Source of the DNA: Oscillospiraceae bacterium
GTDB taxonomy: Bacteria; Bacillota; Clostridia; Oscillospirales; Oscillospiraceae
Length of the DNA: 64,000 nt
Reading direction: 5' to 3'
NCBI GenBank assembly: GCA_916988195.3
Contig: CAKASQ030000078.1
Location: 37,676-101,675 of the forward strand
Shown here: piece by piece, positions 1-7,947 of the stretch
Layout of the letters: every line of letters begins with the position of its first letter
Numbering within the stretch: position 1 is the first letter of the stretch
Notes under the pieces: model-generated
The model's input: only the letters and a program-made list of their open reading frames with translations
What the model was told of the DNA's origin: nothing
Databases searched by the model: none
Translations under genes and position numbers: made by a program

Positions 1-171
1 TGAAACCGTCAGGTATGGATACTGATTCGCAACGATATCTTTTGTAAATCGCGCTTTGACCCGCAGATCGCCAAGACTGCCGTAGCAGCATTCGCCAACG
101 AATTGCGGATCATGGATCACGCGCCCATCTCCATAGATCTTTCTCAGTTCTTCCAGAAAGAAATTTGTCAT
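1..171 (-). CDS. Hypothetical protein, 3' end outside window
   Basis: An open frame starts with ATG at 171 behind a GGAGGT ribosome site and runs off the left edge. The 57 visible residues begin MTNFFLEELRKIYG and contain CCYGSLGDLRVKARF. I do not recognise a family. It is the last visible gene of the long minus-strand operon of the mobile element, 50 bases downstream of the small zinc-ribbon gene. Real coding is supported by the ribosome site and operon position only. Confidence 0.6.
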   Translation of the reverse strand, partial: MTNFFLEELRKIYGDGRVIHDPQFVGECCYGSLGDLRVKARFTKDIVANQYPYLTVS

Positions 172-221
172 GATACCTCCGAAAGAAACAGGAGCGCCAG
201 ATCTCTCTGACGCTCCCGTAA

Positions 222-443
222 TTATGATTTGGATATTGTATTGTCGTTCTGCCGTGTTTCAATGCAGATGCTCTGCTTTGCGGAGCCCTTTTGCCGGCGC
301 AGACAGAATACCATGTCCGGCGTGCGCTCAAAAAAGCCGATCCCGCCCTTCCAACTCATGCCGCAGGAGCAATGCTGCAAGCCAATAAACTGCTGCTTCA
401 TTTTATGCCCGCAGCGAGGACACTTCTTATTATTCTTTCCCAT
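222..443 (-). CDS. Small zinc-ribbon-like protein
   Basis: This is a 73-residue protein. Its first 30 residues hold CPRCGH and CSCGM, a likely treble-clef or zinc-ribbon knuckle, followed by a basic, unstructured-looking tail. The start lies nine bases after the stop of the DUF4160-type gene, so translation is probably coupled; no strong ribosome site is seen. Small zinc ribbons of this kind are common in mobile elements of Clostridia and usually have no assigned role. Function unknown; binding of nucleic acid or protein is only a guess from the fold. Confidence 0.6.
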   Translation of the reverse strand: MGKNNKKCPRCGHKMKQQFIGLQHCSCGMSWKGGIGFFERTPDMVFCLRRQKGSAKQSICIETRQNDNTISKS

Positions 444-452
444 CCGTATGGT

Positions 453-731
453 TTAGCAGAAGAATCTAGCCTCGCCAAAAAATGACGTCCACTTTTGAAT
501 TACTTCTGCGCTTCTGGCTTCAATCACGTCCATGATGTTCCGTAGCACCCGGTCCGGGATTCTGGAATTGTTATTGCACAGGATGCAACCGCCAGCCCGT
601 GTGATCCAGATCTTCGTCGCGTTGCCGTTCGGCGCGCCCTGACAGACATGAACATGTACCGGTTCCAGCGGATCGTTTTCATTTGCCCAGAAGTAGACCC
701 AGTAAGAACCGACCTTAAAAACCTGCGGCAT
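453..731 (-). CDS. DUF4160-type protein
   Basis: The protein has 92 residues. The start at 731 is chosen over an in-frame ATG at 755 because AGGGAGG sits eight bases before it. Features of the DUF4160 family are visible: an aromatic N-terminal strand (GSYWVYFWANENDPLEPVH), the HVHV motif, and a KIWI strand near residue 50. The family is small, widespread in mobile DNA and of unknown biochemical role, and is often paired with a second small protein (DUF2442 type) in a toxin-antitoxin-like layout. Here the partner (715-987) overlaps its start by 17 bases. The role as a two-gene module is inference. Confidence 0.7.
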   Translation of the reverse strand: MPQVFKVGSYWVYFWANENDPLEPVHVHVCQGAPNGNATKIWITRAGGCILCNNNSRIPDRVLRNIMDVIEARSAEVIQKWTSFFGEARFFC

Positions 732-987
732 TTTCCAAGCCTCCCTCTGCGGCAAATCGCATGATCAGATGCGCCGTAGACGAGATGATTTCCTGATACT
801 TCTGAATCTCCGCTTCAGAGAAGCCGGAAACATCTTCCCAGCGGTATTCTGGCAGAAAGCACGTCGCATAGTGAAAGCAATCCTTTTCGTCCGGCTTTTC
901 CACATAGACCTTTACGCTGCCATCGTCCAGAAGCTGAGAATGCACGATCTCGGTTTGGTCATCCAACGTTAAAAAAGGATACATCAT
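715..987 (-). CDS. Small partner of the DUF4160-type protein
   Basis: An acidic protein of 90 residues starting MMYPFLTLDDQTEIVHS, with a strong AGGAGGTG site upstream. It shows a beta-rich N-terminal half (VKVYVEKPD, FHYATCFLP) and a helical C-terminal half (SEAEIQKYQEIISSTAHLIM). It is the first gene of the promoter at 1026-1054 and overlaps the DUF4160 gene. It occupies the place that DUF2442 proteins hold next to DUF4160 genes, but I cannot show that it belongs to that family. No catalytic motif is seen. Confidence 0.65.
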   Translation of the reverse strand: MMYPFLTLDDQTEIVHSQLLDDGSVKVYVEKPDEKDCFHYATCFLPEYRWEDVSGFSEAEIQKYQEIISSTAHLIMRFAAEGGLENAAGF

Positions 988-1025
988 TGTCCGACACCTC
1001 CTGTAAAAATAATTTCTCTATTGGT

Positions 1026-1054
1026 ATTTTACCAGCATTTTTGGATTTATGCAA
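1026..1054 (-). promoter_or_regulatory. Sigma-A type promoter for the 987-222 gene group
   Basis: On the minus strand TTGCAT (1054-1049) and TAAAAT (1031-1026) are separated by 17 bases, about 40 bases before the start at 987. The 113-base gap between 987 and 1100 holds only this and no clear terminator. Confidence 0.55.
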
Positions 1055-1099
1055 CTGCACAGTTCACGCCTATTTTTATATCGCCACCCCAATAATATG

Positions 1100-1834
1100 T
1101 TAGGCCGCTGCTTGCAAATCCTGTTCTCGGAACATTGCATCAATATCCGCAAACGTCTGGCTGCGGTTGAATTTCTCTGTGACCTTGCCAGGGACGATTT
1201 GCAGACGCATCATTTTTTGCCACAGATCCGGATGATGGTCGTACAAATGTCGCAGCTCGGGCAGCTTGGCATTCGGGCAAAACCAGCAGCCGCCGCGGTC
1301 GGTAAACTCGTACACAGGGGAAAGCAGTCCTGCTTGTTTGCAGAGCTGCTTCGCGTCATCCTCGGTGTATCCGTATTTCTCCAGCAGCGACACCTGATTG
1401 CCGCCCAGCCGTGCCAGACGCTGCGGTTCGTTCTTTGCAATGCCGATGTACTGCACGGTGTTGGACGGCAGCGTTTTCTGATACTGCCGGATCGGGTGCA
1501 TTTTGCAGTCGCGCTGGACATAGCATTTCCCGCACATAGGAAAAGAGCGGATCATACCTTGCTTCGGCCCACGCGTGACCTTTCCCATAAAGACAGAGGT
1601 ATAGGTTTTCTCGCTTCGAAGCACACGGACAGGTACGCCCAGTTTTTCAAGGGCGGGAATCGCTGCCTGATAGATAAACGCCTGATGTTCCGGCACTTCG
1701 CCTGAGGTGCTATTATCAAACATGACCTCACAGTACACCGCTTCGTCCAACAGTTCGCCATGCTCTAAGGCCAATAAGATCGTCGCAATGCTGTCTTTTC
1801 CAAAGGAACAGGATACGACATGCTTTGGACTCAT
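1100..1834 (-). CDS. PP-loop (PAPS reductase family) protein
   Basis: The protein has 244 residues. It opens with the PP-loop ATP-pyrophosphatase signature SFGKDS at residues 10-15, the hallmark of the PAPS-reductase/adenylyl-transferring superfamily. Cysteine groups CGKCYVQRDC and GGCWFC could hold a metal or iron-sulphur cluster. Its start ATG overlaps the metK stop by four bases (ATGA), so the two are translationally coupled. Members on phages and ICEs range from sulphur-transfer enzymes (DndC-like) to uncharacterised nucleotide modifiers, and the sequence alone does not distinguish them. Proximity to a SAM synthetase and a DNA methyltransferase suggests nucleic-acid modification, which is inference. 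Confidence 0.75.
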   Translation of the reverse strand: MSPKHVVSCSFGKDSIATILLALEHGELLDEAVYCEVMFDNSTSGEVPEHQAFIYQAAIPALEKLGVPVRVLRSEKTYTSVFMGKVTRGPKQGMIRSFPMCGKCYVQRDCKMHPIRQYQKTLPSNTVQYIGIAKNEPQRLARLGGNQVSLLEKYGYTEDDAKQLCKQAGLLSPVYEFTDRGGCWFCPNAKLPELRHLYDHHPDLWQKMMRLQIVPGKVTEKFNRSQTFADIDAMFREQDLQAAA

Positions 1835-2970
1835 GTGCGCTCGTCCTCCAGTTCCGCGCATGCCATCCGCAGCTTCTCTGCCTTGTCCATCTGCTCCCAA
1901 GCTGCCTGCGGATGCATGAAATGGCAGTTGTTGCAGACTTCTGCGAAGAACGGCTTGTCCAGATCCAGCGCGCGGATCATGCCAGTCGGAGTGAAATCAA
2001 AGACACGGCGGACAGCTTCGGTCAGGAATGCGTCGTCATAGTATCCGCTCTCCTGCGTGTCGATTTCGACGGCAACCGGCTCTGCCTGCCCAATGGCATA
2101 GGCAAGGCTGACCGTACACACATCGGCAAGACCGGCTGCGACGACGTTCTTTGCCACATACCGCGCCATATATGTGCCGCTGCGGTCGACCTTCGTGCCG
2201 TCCTTTCCGGAAAGCGCACCGCCGCCGTGGGGCGCAAGTCCGCCGTAAGTATCGACCATCAGCTTGCGTCCGGTGAGACCGGTGTCGGCTTCAAAGCCGC
2301 CCAGCACAAACCTGCCGGACGGATTGATGAGAATCTTCATCTGCTCGTCGATGCGCACATCATGGCAGGCACGGGCAATGACTAGCCTGCGGAGTTCCTC
2401 ACGAAGCTCGTCAGGGTCTTTGTCTGCATCATGCTGGCAGGAGATCACAATGGTGTCCACGCGCTCCGGCACACCGAACGCATACTGCACGGACACCTGC
2501 GCTTTGCCGTCCGGCCCAATGCCAGAGATCAGCTTTTCTTCCCGGCAGGTAGTGAGCAGGCTCGTGATGCGGTTCGCCAGCACAACCGGCGCGGGCAGCA
2601 GTTCAACCGTTTCCCAACAGGCATAGCCGTACATGATGCCCTGATCGCCTGCGCCGAGCGTATCACCGTCAACAGCCCCTGCAATATCGGGGCTTTGTGT
2701 ATGCAGCCGCACCTCTACATGATAATTACAGTCATATCCGGCTCTTTGAACCGTTTGCCGCACAATGGCTTCCACGTCAGGGCTTGCCGTCGTGCGGAGT
2801 TCTCCGGCCACAAGAATTTTGCCCGCCGTCGCCAGCACTTCACAGGCAACGCGGGCATTGGGATCTTCTTTGAGGCAGGCGTCCAGAACGTTGTCCGCAA
2901 TCGTGTCGCAGAGCTTGTCCGGATGGCCTGCCGTGACGGACTCTGCCGTCAGGATGTATTTATCTTTCAT
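1831..2970 (-). CDS. metK: S-adenosylmethionine synthetase
   Basis: This enzyme makes SAM from ATP and methionine in the cytoplasm. The 379 residues match the normal family length. Diagnostic motifs are ESVTAGHPDK with the catalytic His near residue 16, GAGDQGIMYGYA near 107-118 and the phosphate-binding GGGALSGKDGTKVDRS near 250. It overlaps its upstream neighbour by 11 bases and its downstream neighbour by four, so it belongs fully to the mobile-element operon. A chromosomal metK would normally stand elsewhere, so this is probably a second, element-borne copy serving the methyltransferase at 6498-7655. That role is inferred. Confidence 0.93.
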   Translation of the reverse strand: MKDKYILTAESVTAGHPDKLCDTIADNVLDACLKEDPNARVACEVLATAGKILVAGELRTTASPDVEAIVRQTVQRAGYDCNYHVEVRLHTQSPDIAGAVDGDTLGAGDQGIMYGYACWETVELLPAPVVLANRITSLLTTCREEKLISGIGPDGKAQVSVQYAFGVPERVDTIVISCQHDADKDPDELREELRRLVIARACHDVRIDEQMKILINPSGRFVLGGFEADTGLTGRKLMVDTYGGLAPHGGGALSGKDGTKVDRSGTYMARYVAKNVVAAGLADVCTVSLAYAIGQAEPVAVEIDTQESGYYDDAFLTEAVRRVFDFTPTGMIRALDLDKPFFAEVCNNCHFMHPQAAWEQMDKAEKLRMACAELEDERT

Positions 2971-3361
2971 GCGTCGATTTTCCTTTCTTTGGCTGATTGA
3001 TCACCTTTCCATGCTGCATGACGAACAGCTTTTCGCGGGAATACAGGCGCGTATAGGTCTGGATCTGCTTGTCGGTCAAAGAACAAAATTCCTCGCCGCT
3101 GCCTTGGGCGAGGAAGAACGTGCCGTGGATGATGTCATACGGTATGCCATTGCGATTCCGCAGGAAGCGGTTTTCTGGCAGACCGAGGAGCTTGGCTTCT
3201 TCGTTGCACACCAGCAGGACATTCGGATCATCAAACGGTTCGACGGCCTGAATGAAGCCACCCACAATAGCCTGCATGCTCGCCAAGCTGCCGTCGATCT
3301 CCTTGACATACGGATCTTTGGTGGGTTCCACGACCAGAATGCGCATGGGATCATCGCTCAT
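2960..3361 (-). CDS. DUF3846-type protein
   Basis: The protein has 133 residues; the start at 3361 has AAAGGAGA seven or more bases upstream, better than an in-frame ATG at 3406. The N-terminal segment MRILVVEPTKDPYVKEI followed by LASMQAIVGG matches the DUF3846 pattern, a domain of unknown function abundant in plasmids, phages and ICEs of Firmicutes. The tail is basic (NQPKKGKSTHER). Its ends overlap both neighbouring genes by 11 bases. Function unknown. Confidence 0.75.
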   Translation of the reverse strand: MSDDPMRILVVEPTKDPYVKEIDGSLASMQAIVGGFIQAVEPFDDPNVLLVCNEEAKLLGLPENRFLRNRNGIPYDIIHGTFFLAQGSGEEFCSLTDKQIQTYTRLYSREKLFVMQHGKVINQPKKGKSTHER

Positions 3362-3953
3362 AGTTATCCTTCTCCTTTCCGTGGCGGTTGTGATTGTAGT
3401 CGCCAATGTCTGTGATCGTCACATATTCCCCAATCAGGCACAGGGCTTCGCCGTAGCTGTGGCACTCGCCGCTGAAAATACGGTGGGTGAGTTCCTTTGC
3501 CTGATCCCGCAGCCCGGCTTCGCGCAGCGTCCTCGCCGCAATGCCGACAAGGTTAAAAATATTGCCGTCCTGCCCAATGAGCGGGCAGGACGGCTTTTCA
3601 ACGCCCAATTCAGATTTCTCTAAAAAACCACCCAGACGGTTCGGCACATAATCACTGAGCCATGTCCCGCCAATCGTTCCGTATGTGGTAAGTCTCCACA
3701 TGGCAAGTTTGCCGACATCAAGATCAACACCTTCAAAGTCAAACAGCATGTTGGTGTGACCGTCGTACTCAAACAGAGATGCCCGTTCAAACCGGCTGCC
3801 ATTGCGCAGGATTCCGGCATCCGTGAGCATTTCGTTGATCCCTTCCAACCATTCCTGCGGATCGCCGCCGCAGCCTTGCAGGATCAGCCCTTCCCGGTCG
3901 CTCATTCCGCGAAGATCACCAGCTTGAATTCTCCGGATGGCGTTATCGTTCAT
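3351..3953 (-). CDS. Conserved element protein of unknown function
   Basis: The protein has 200 residues, with ATG at 3953 behind GGAAGGAGG. Notable segments are GDLRGMSDREGLILQGCGG near residue 10-28 and TWLSDYVPNRLGGF near 105. I recall similar proteins in clostridial ICEs but cannot name a function. No catalytic motif, signal peptide or membrane segment is evident. It overlaps the cyclotransferase gene by 11 bases and sits between it and DUF3846. Translational coupling to the amidoligase group makes participation in that module possible. Confidence 0.6.
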   Translation of the reverse strand: MNDNAIRRIQAGDLRGMSDREGLILQGCGGDPQEWLEGINEMLTDAGILRNGSRFERASLFEYDGHTNMLFDFEGVDLDVGKLAMWRLTTYGTIGGTWLSDYVPNRLGGFLEKSELGVEKPSCPLIGQDGNIFNLVGIAARTLREAGLRDQAKELTHRIFSGECHSYGEALCLIGEYVTITDIGDYNHNRHGKEKDNYER

Positions 3954-4455
3954 GGCTGGCCTCCTTCCGCTGCGGCGGCTTGGTCTGCACTTTCTTTGGA
4001 TACGGTTCAATGCCGCATTCCTTGAGGCAGTTCTTGAATGCATACTTGAGGCAGCCAACCGGCAGACCGTTCTGCTCGTAGCCCGTTTTGATACCGAGAT
4101 AGTAGTCTCTCGGCGGCAGGGACGGTTTCAGATGCAGTTCCGGATTCATAATGTAAGCCATGACCGGGACGCGCTGCCCGTCAAACGTCCGCACTTCCAG
4201 CGTTTGCTTGATATACAGACGCGGATAGCCTTCATAGCGGTCGAGGGATGCTTCGCATTTGTCAGTTAACTCCCACAAAAGGCCGTAGACACAAGCGCCT
4301 TCCTTGGGTTCAACCGTCGCAACGCCGCTGCCGCGAAAGCGCAGGTCATAATTGTCCAGAACAGCCTGCCCGTAGACGGTCGCGTCCGGGCAGCGGTATC
4401 TCATCTGGTCCAGATTGATATTGCTGCCGTAAGCAAAATACAGTGGTTTTTCCAT
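3943..4455 (-). CDS. Gamma-glutamylcyclotransferase (AIG2-like)
   Basis: The protein has 170 residues. The N-terminal strand-loop YFAYGSN is the substrate-binding signature of the gamma-glutamylcyclotransferase/AIG2 fold, and a catalytic Glu is plausible in LDRYEGYP. Enzymes of this fold cleave gamma-glutamyl-amine linkages and release 5-oxoproline. Three consecutive ATG codons (4461, 4458, 4455) follow GGAGGA; spacing favours the third. It lies two genes after a putative amidoligase, an association predicted in comparative-genomic work on amidoligases to make and remove peptide or polyamine amide bonds. The true substrate here is unknown. Confidence 0.85.
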   Translation of the reverse strand: MEKPLYFAYGSNINLDQMRYRCPDATVYGQAVLDNYDLRFRGSGVATVEPKEGACVYGLLWELTDKCEASLDRYEGYPRLYIKQTLEVRTFDGQRVPVMAYIMNPELHLKPSLPPRDYYLGIKTGYEQNGLPVGCLKYAFKNCLKECGIEPYPKKVQTKPPQRKEASHER

Positions 4456-4457
4456 CA

Positions 4458-4706
4458 TCATTCCTCCAGCAGTTCCAACGCGCCGATCTCCTGCAAAACA
4501 TGAATAAGTGCGGCTGCACGTTCCTCCGTGCTGTCATCCGGCAGCTCGCAGGGCTGCTCCGTCATGCGGCGGATCGTGTTTTGCATATAGCGGATGTATC
4601 CTTCCGTGCCGTCGAACGTGCCTGCATCAAAATGTAAGGCGCGGAGCTGGGTTAAAATTTCGATGGGCGTACCCTCGTATGTAGATTCTTCAATACAAAT
4701 TCTCAT
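4458..4706 (-). CDS. Small acidic hypothetical protein
   Basis: An 82-residue protein, ATG at 4706 behind GAGAGGTGA. It begins MRICIEESTYEGTPIEIL and ends in a helical acidic tail (ALIHVLQEIGALELLEE). Its stop overlaps the first possible start of the cyclotransferase gene, and the amidoligase stop lies four bases upstream. It is therefore embedded between the two enzymes and could be the peptide or protein substrate, or an adaptor, of the amidoligase. That idea rests on position only. Confidence 0.6.
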   Translation of the reverse strand: MRICIEESTYEGTPIEILTQLRALHFDAGTFDGTEGYIRYMQNTIRRMTEQPCELPDDSTEERAAALIHVLQEIGALELLEE

Positions 4707-4710
4707 TCGG

Positions 4711-5676
4711 TCACCTCTCCTGTTCCTGTTGAGATGTTCGGTTTTTGTGGCTGCTTGCATAGCAGTCCTTGTCATATCGCCAAACGCGATCACCCTCCAG
4801 ATTGGCAAGCAGATGATCGCGCGTATTCTTGAACTCATCACCGTTGAGACCCATTCGCACGAGCCAGACGCGGAACGTGAACAGTTCATTGTCGCTCACC
4901 GTCTTGCGCATGACGCTGGTGCGCTGGGCGATGGCCTGCGCGGACATGGCGAGGCATAAGTTTACATAAGCCTTTGCACGACCGGCATGGAGGGTAGAAT
5001 TAAAGCAGCGCCATTCAATGGTGCCGCGGTAAAAGACAGAGTGAAGATTCAGCGCGTAATAGCGCGTCCAGTTATAATGCTCATGCGCAGAAATGCAGCC
5101 TTCGTACCAGATGTTTTCCAACTGCGTCAAATCTCTCGTCGGTTCATTGGACAGCCGCCTTGCCCGCTGCAGCATGGGTTCGCGCACACGCTGACACCAG
5201 CGGTTGACGCGGGCTGGGTCCGTTTTCAGGGCTTTGAACAGCAAATCTTCCTTGGAATACATGATACTAAGCAGGTTCTTGAGACTCTGGCGGTTATGGT
5301 TGGCAGCATCCACATGGACGTGCATCCCGCAGGAGTCGTTGACTTTTCCGCCTGCCTGCCGGATACGGCGCACGCACTCCTGAAATTTCTCCATCTCGTC
5401 ATAGGTGAGCTTCGGCGTTACCATTTCCACGCGATATTCCGGATCGGTCGTTCTGCGGTAGTGCCCATCGTCGTTCCACTCTGCGCGAATGCTGCCATCG
5501 CTCATGATGCGCCACTGCTTGCCCTCCCGATCCGGTACATACCAGCTATCATAATTATCATAGCTGCGCTGCGGCGTTGTTTCAAAATACGCAGCAAGCG
5601 CCTCTGCCGCTTCTGCTCGCGTGATGCCGGTCAGCTCGATCTCCACGCCGAAGCATTGATCTTTGATCCCAATCAT
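4711..5676 (-). CDS. Putative amidoligase (COOH-NH2 ligase, GCS-like fold)
   Basis: The protein has 321 residues. The glutamine-synthetase/gamma-GCS-like amidoligase core is visible: FGVEIELTG at 9-17, SDGSI near 58, the acidic strand EYRVEMVTP near 85, CGMHVHVD near 116 (metal- and ATP-binding in the family), YALNLHSVF and TIEWRCFNSTL near 210-230. Such enzymes join a carboxyl to an amine with ATP. It opens a sub-operon with a small acidic ORF and a gamma-glutamylcyclotransferase. No signal peptide. The start overlaps the previous stop (ATGA). Substrate unknown; peptide tagging or synthesis of a small amide are the usual proposals. Confidence 0.85.
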   Translation of the reverse strand: MIGIKDQCFGVEIELTGITRAEAAEALAAYFETTPQRSYDNYDSWYVPDREGKQWRIMSDGSIRAEWNDDGHYRRTTDPEYRVEMVTPKLTYDEMEKFQECVRRIRQAGGKVNDSCGMHVHVDAANHNRQSLKNLLSIMYSKEDLLFKALKTDPARVNRWCQRVREPMLQRARRLSNEPTRDLTQLENIWYEGCISAHEHYNWTRYYALNLHSVFYRGTIEWRCFNSTLHAGRAKAYVNLCLAMSAQAIAQRTSVMRKTVSDNELFTFRVWLVRMGLNGDEFKNTRDHLLANLEGDRVWRYDKDCYASSHKNRTSQQEQER

Positions 5677-6494
5677 CGCTCCGGTTCTTTCGGCTTATCG
5701 CCCTTTGTCTGCGGAGGAGTACGTTTCTCTGGCTCCTGATAAACGTAGGTATCTTTCTTTTCGTCGAACACCATGTTAAAATCGGCAGCTTCTGCGCCGT
5801 GAATCTGAAACGCCATCTCATAAGCCTCCCGGCTGCCGCCCTCCGGGATATTCCCATCAATCGGCTCTCCGGCTAAAAGGACAACATGGCCGACGTTGTG
5901 ACCAATATCTTCATCCGCCCACTGCAGATCAATAGCCACCTCCGGGAACATCTGTGATAGCTTGTCTATGACTGGCATAGGTGTGTCCCATGCTGTCAGG
6001 AAGTGAATACTCTGCGCTTCCTGATCAAAGTGAACGTCATAAGCGTTCCATTTTGTTCCCCAGTTCCGATTGCACCAGCCGTACCAATCTCCGCAGCCAT
6101 ATTGCAGGAAGTTGGAGATCACGACCTGCCCCGTGGCAATGACATCTGAAAGGGGCGTGTATTTGCTGGCTCTGGAAATCCGCTGTGCATCCAGCGTCAT
6201 AAACTGCTCGCCTTTGCTTCGACCAACAATGCCGGCCAACTTCTGATATTCCTCACTGCTCAATTTGGGAACGCCCATGTCCGGTGCGGCTGGGTTCAGC
6301 GCCATCATGCAGACATACAGAGCATCGTCTGTGCGGGAGCCAGCTTCAATGTTGAGGCTTTCCGGCATGGGGATGATTTTATTAAAGTCAATACTGCCAA
6401 AGCCGAGTTCATCACTTTTGATTTTGTCAAGCATGGCATGAACCTGTTCGCTGTCACCCTCAAACTTCAAAATGTTTGTAATATGGTTTGGCAT
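5673..6494 (-). CDS. Api92/DUF1281-like ferredoxin-fold protein
   Basis: The protein has 273 residues. It starts MPNHITNILKFEG, followed by EQVHAMLDKIKS and SIDFNKIIPMPESLNIEAGS, the pattern of the YubB/Api92-type ferredoxin-like domain found on conjugative plasmids and ICEs. A central NRNWGTKWNAYDV block is also typical. The last 35 residues are charged and low in complexity (EPEKRTPPQTKGDKPKEPER). The function of the family is not established. It sits between the methyltransferase and the amidoligase in one continuous operon. Confidence 0.75.
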   Translation of the reverse strand: MPNHITNILKFEGDSEQVHAMLDKIKSDELGFGSIDFNKIIPMPESLNIEAGSRTDDALYVCMMALNPAAPDMGVPKLSSEEYQKLAGIVGRSKGEQFMTLDAQRISRASKYTPLSDVIATGQVVISNFLQYGCGDWYGWCNRNWGTKWNAYDVHFDQEAQSIHFLTAWDTPMPVIDKLSQMFPEVAIDLQWADEDIGHNVGHVVLLAGEPIDGNIPEGGSREAYEMAFQIHGAEAADFNMVFDEKKDTYVYQEPEKRTPPQTKGDKPKEPER

Positions 6495-6497
6495 AGG

Positions 6498-7655
6498 TCA
6501 CCTGCTTTCTTGTGCGTAGAGTTCCGCATCCGCTGCGCGGATGCGGCGGCCAATGGCTTCTATGACTGTTACTGTCACGCTGTTGCCTGCTTGCTTGTAT
6601 GCCTGCGCATCGGAGTTGATGGCGAGGATCTTATCAATCTGATCCTCGCTGAACCCTTGCAGGCGAAAACACTCCCGCGGCATCAGCCTGCGGACTCTGC
6701 CGCCGCGCAGGACAATGCCGTGTGTGTTCGCCGTGTCCACCGTATGGGCAACGCCCGCAAACACACGGCCGCGGCGCGTATTGCTGCCCGCGAAGCCGAG
6801 ATCGATGGAATCGCCTTCATGCGCTTCCTTGTAGCCTTTCTTCGTTGCTTCCTTGATATAGAGAACGCCGGAGTTTTGCCCCTTGAAGTTGGTAAGGGAG
6901 CCGTCCTGCCGGGTATGCAAACATCTGGCGTTCGCCGTGATCTTCGGATCGCCCTTGGTCAGATCCACAAAATAAAGGCCCGTGTGCGCCCCACCGCCGC
7001 CCTGCGCCGCAGTCAGGGTGCAGGCTAGTCCGTCTGCGTTGTAGACACGGGTCCCGTGGCGGCCGGGGACGATTTGTACAAGAGCTTTTGCATCTGTTCC
7101 AAAGACAGGAAGTATTTTTCCGGCGCATCGGGGATCAAGATATCCGATAAGGAACAGCCGCCGTCTTGATTGCGGGACTCCAAAATGTTTGCTGTTAAGC
7201 ACAGTCCATTCGACATGATACCCCAGGTCATAAAGCGCGGAGAGGATGACACCAAATGTCCGGCCTCGGTCATGCGAAAGGAGCCCAGGCACGTTTTCAA
7301 AGAAAAGATACGGCGGTCGTTTTTCTTTAACCACTCTGGCCAGTTCAAAGAAGAGAGTGCCTCTTGCATCTTCAAATCCTTTTCTCCTGCCAGCTGTAGA
7401 AAACGCCTGGCAGGGGAAGCCTCCGCACAGGAGGTCAAAGTCGGGGAGTTCTTTGGGGTCAATGGTTCTTGCGTCGGGATAGTAGACTTCCTCCTTTCCG
7501 GGCGCGTGGATGGCGCGATAGCTGGCGTCTGCATATTTGTCGATTTCGCAATGACCGATACACTGAAATCCGCCTGCCAAGTCCAAGCCTGCCCGGAAAC
7601 CGCCGACTCCCGCGAACATATCAAAATATCGGATTATACGTTCAGCTTTCTTCAC
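6498..7655 (-). CDS. C5-cytosine DNA methyltransferase
   Basis: The protein has 385 residues with a GTG start (AGGAAG just upstream); an ATG at 7694 in the same frame would add 13 residues. All main C5-methyltransferase motifs are visible: FDMFAGVGGFRAGL (I), GGFPCQAFSTAG with the catalytic Cys (IV), FENVPGLL (VI), QSRRRLFLIGY (VIII) and, at the C-terminus, RECFRLQGF and QAGNSVTVTVIEAIG (IX-X). No restriction endonuclease gene is adjacent, so it looks like an orphan enzyme protecting the element or altering its regulation. A SAM synthetase stands 3.5 kb downstream in the same operon. Recognition sequence unknown. Confidence 0.93.
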   Translation of the reverse strand: MKKAERIIRYFDMFAGVGGFRAGLDLAGGFQCIGHCEIDKYADASYRAIHAPGKEEVYYPDARTIDPKELPDFDLLCGGFPCQAFSTAGRRKGFEDARGTLFFELARVVKEKRPPYLFFENVPGLLSHDRGRTFGVILSALYDLGYHVEWTVLNSKHFGVPQSRRRLFLIGYLDPRCAGKILPVFGTDAKALVQIVPGRHGTRVYNADGLACTLTAAQGGGGAHTGLYFVDLTKGDPKITANARCLHTRQDGSLTNFKGQNSGVLYIKEATKKGYKEAHEGDSIDLGFAGSNTRRGRVFAGVAHTVDTANTHGIVLRGGRVRRLMPRECFRLQGFSEDQIDKILAINSDAQAYKQAGNSVTVTVIEAIGRRIRAADAELYAQESR

Positions 7656-7947
7656 CTTCTTCCTGCAGCGCGCGCAAAAAGCCGAGAACGTCATCGTCGA
7701 CGCTCCCGGCTGGCTGCGGCTGCAAAATTGTTTGTGGGTAGGAGCTGTTTTGCAGCTCCGTTTGGAGAATCGTTTTCAGGTCCAGCAGGAATTGCTCCCG
7801 CTGTGCCTGCTGACACAGTGCCAGGCAAAGCCAGTTTGTGCGCTGCCCAGCCGGAATCGCAGACAGAAGCTCCCACGCCTGCCGGTGGAGTGGATTGTCC
7901 AGAAACAGCGTCGTACCAAACCGTGCGGTTTTTGGTTTATCCTGCAT
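7642..7947 (-). CDS. Small partner of ParM-like protein
   Basis: A 101-residue protein with start at 7947 after ACAGGTGG, overlapping the end of the actin-like gene by 11 bases. The N-terminus MQDKPKTARFGTTLFLD is followed by a helical segment with RQAWELLSAIPAGQRTNWLCLALCQQ. Directly following a parM/stbA gene, this is the position of the ParR/StbB centromere-binding adaptor, although no ribbon-helix-helix motif is obvious. Assignment is by context. Confidence 0.6.
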   Translation of the reverse strand: MQDKPKTARFGTTLFLDNPLHRQAWELLSAIPAGQRTNWLCLALCQQAQREQFLLDLKTILQTELQNSSYPQTILQPQPAGSVDDDVLGFLRALQEEGEES

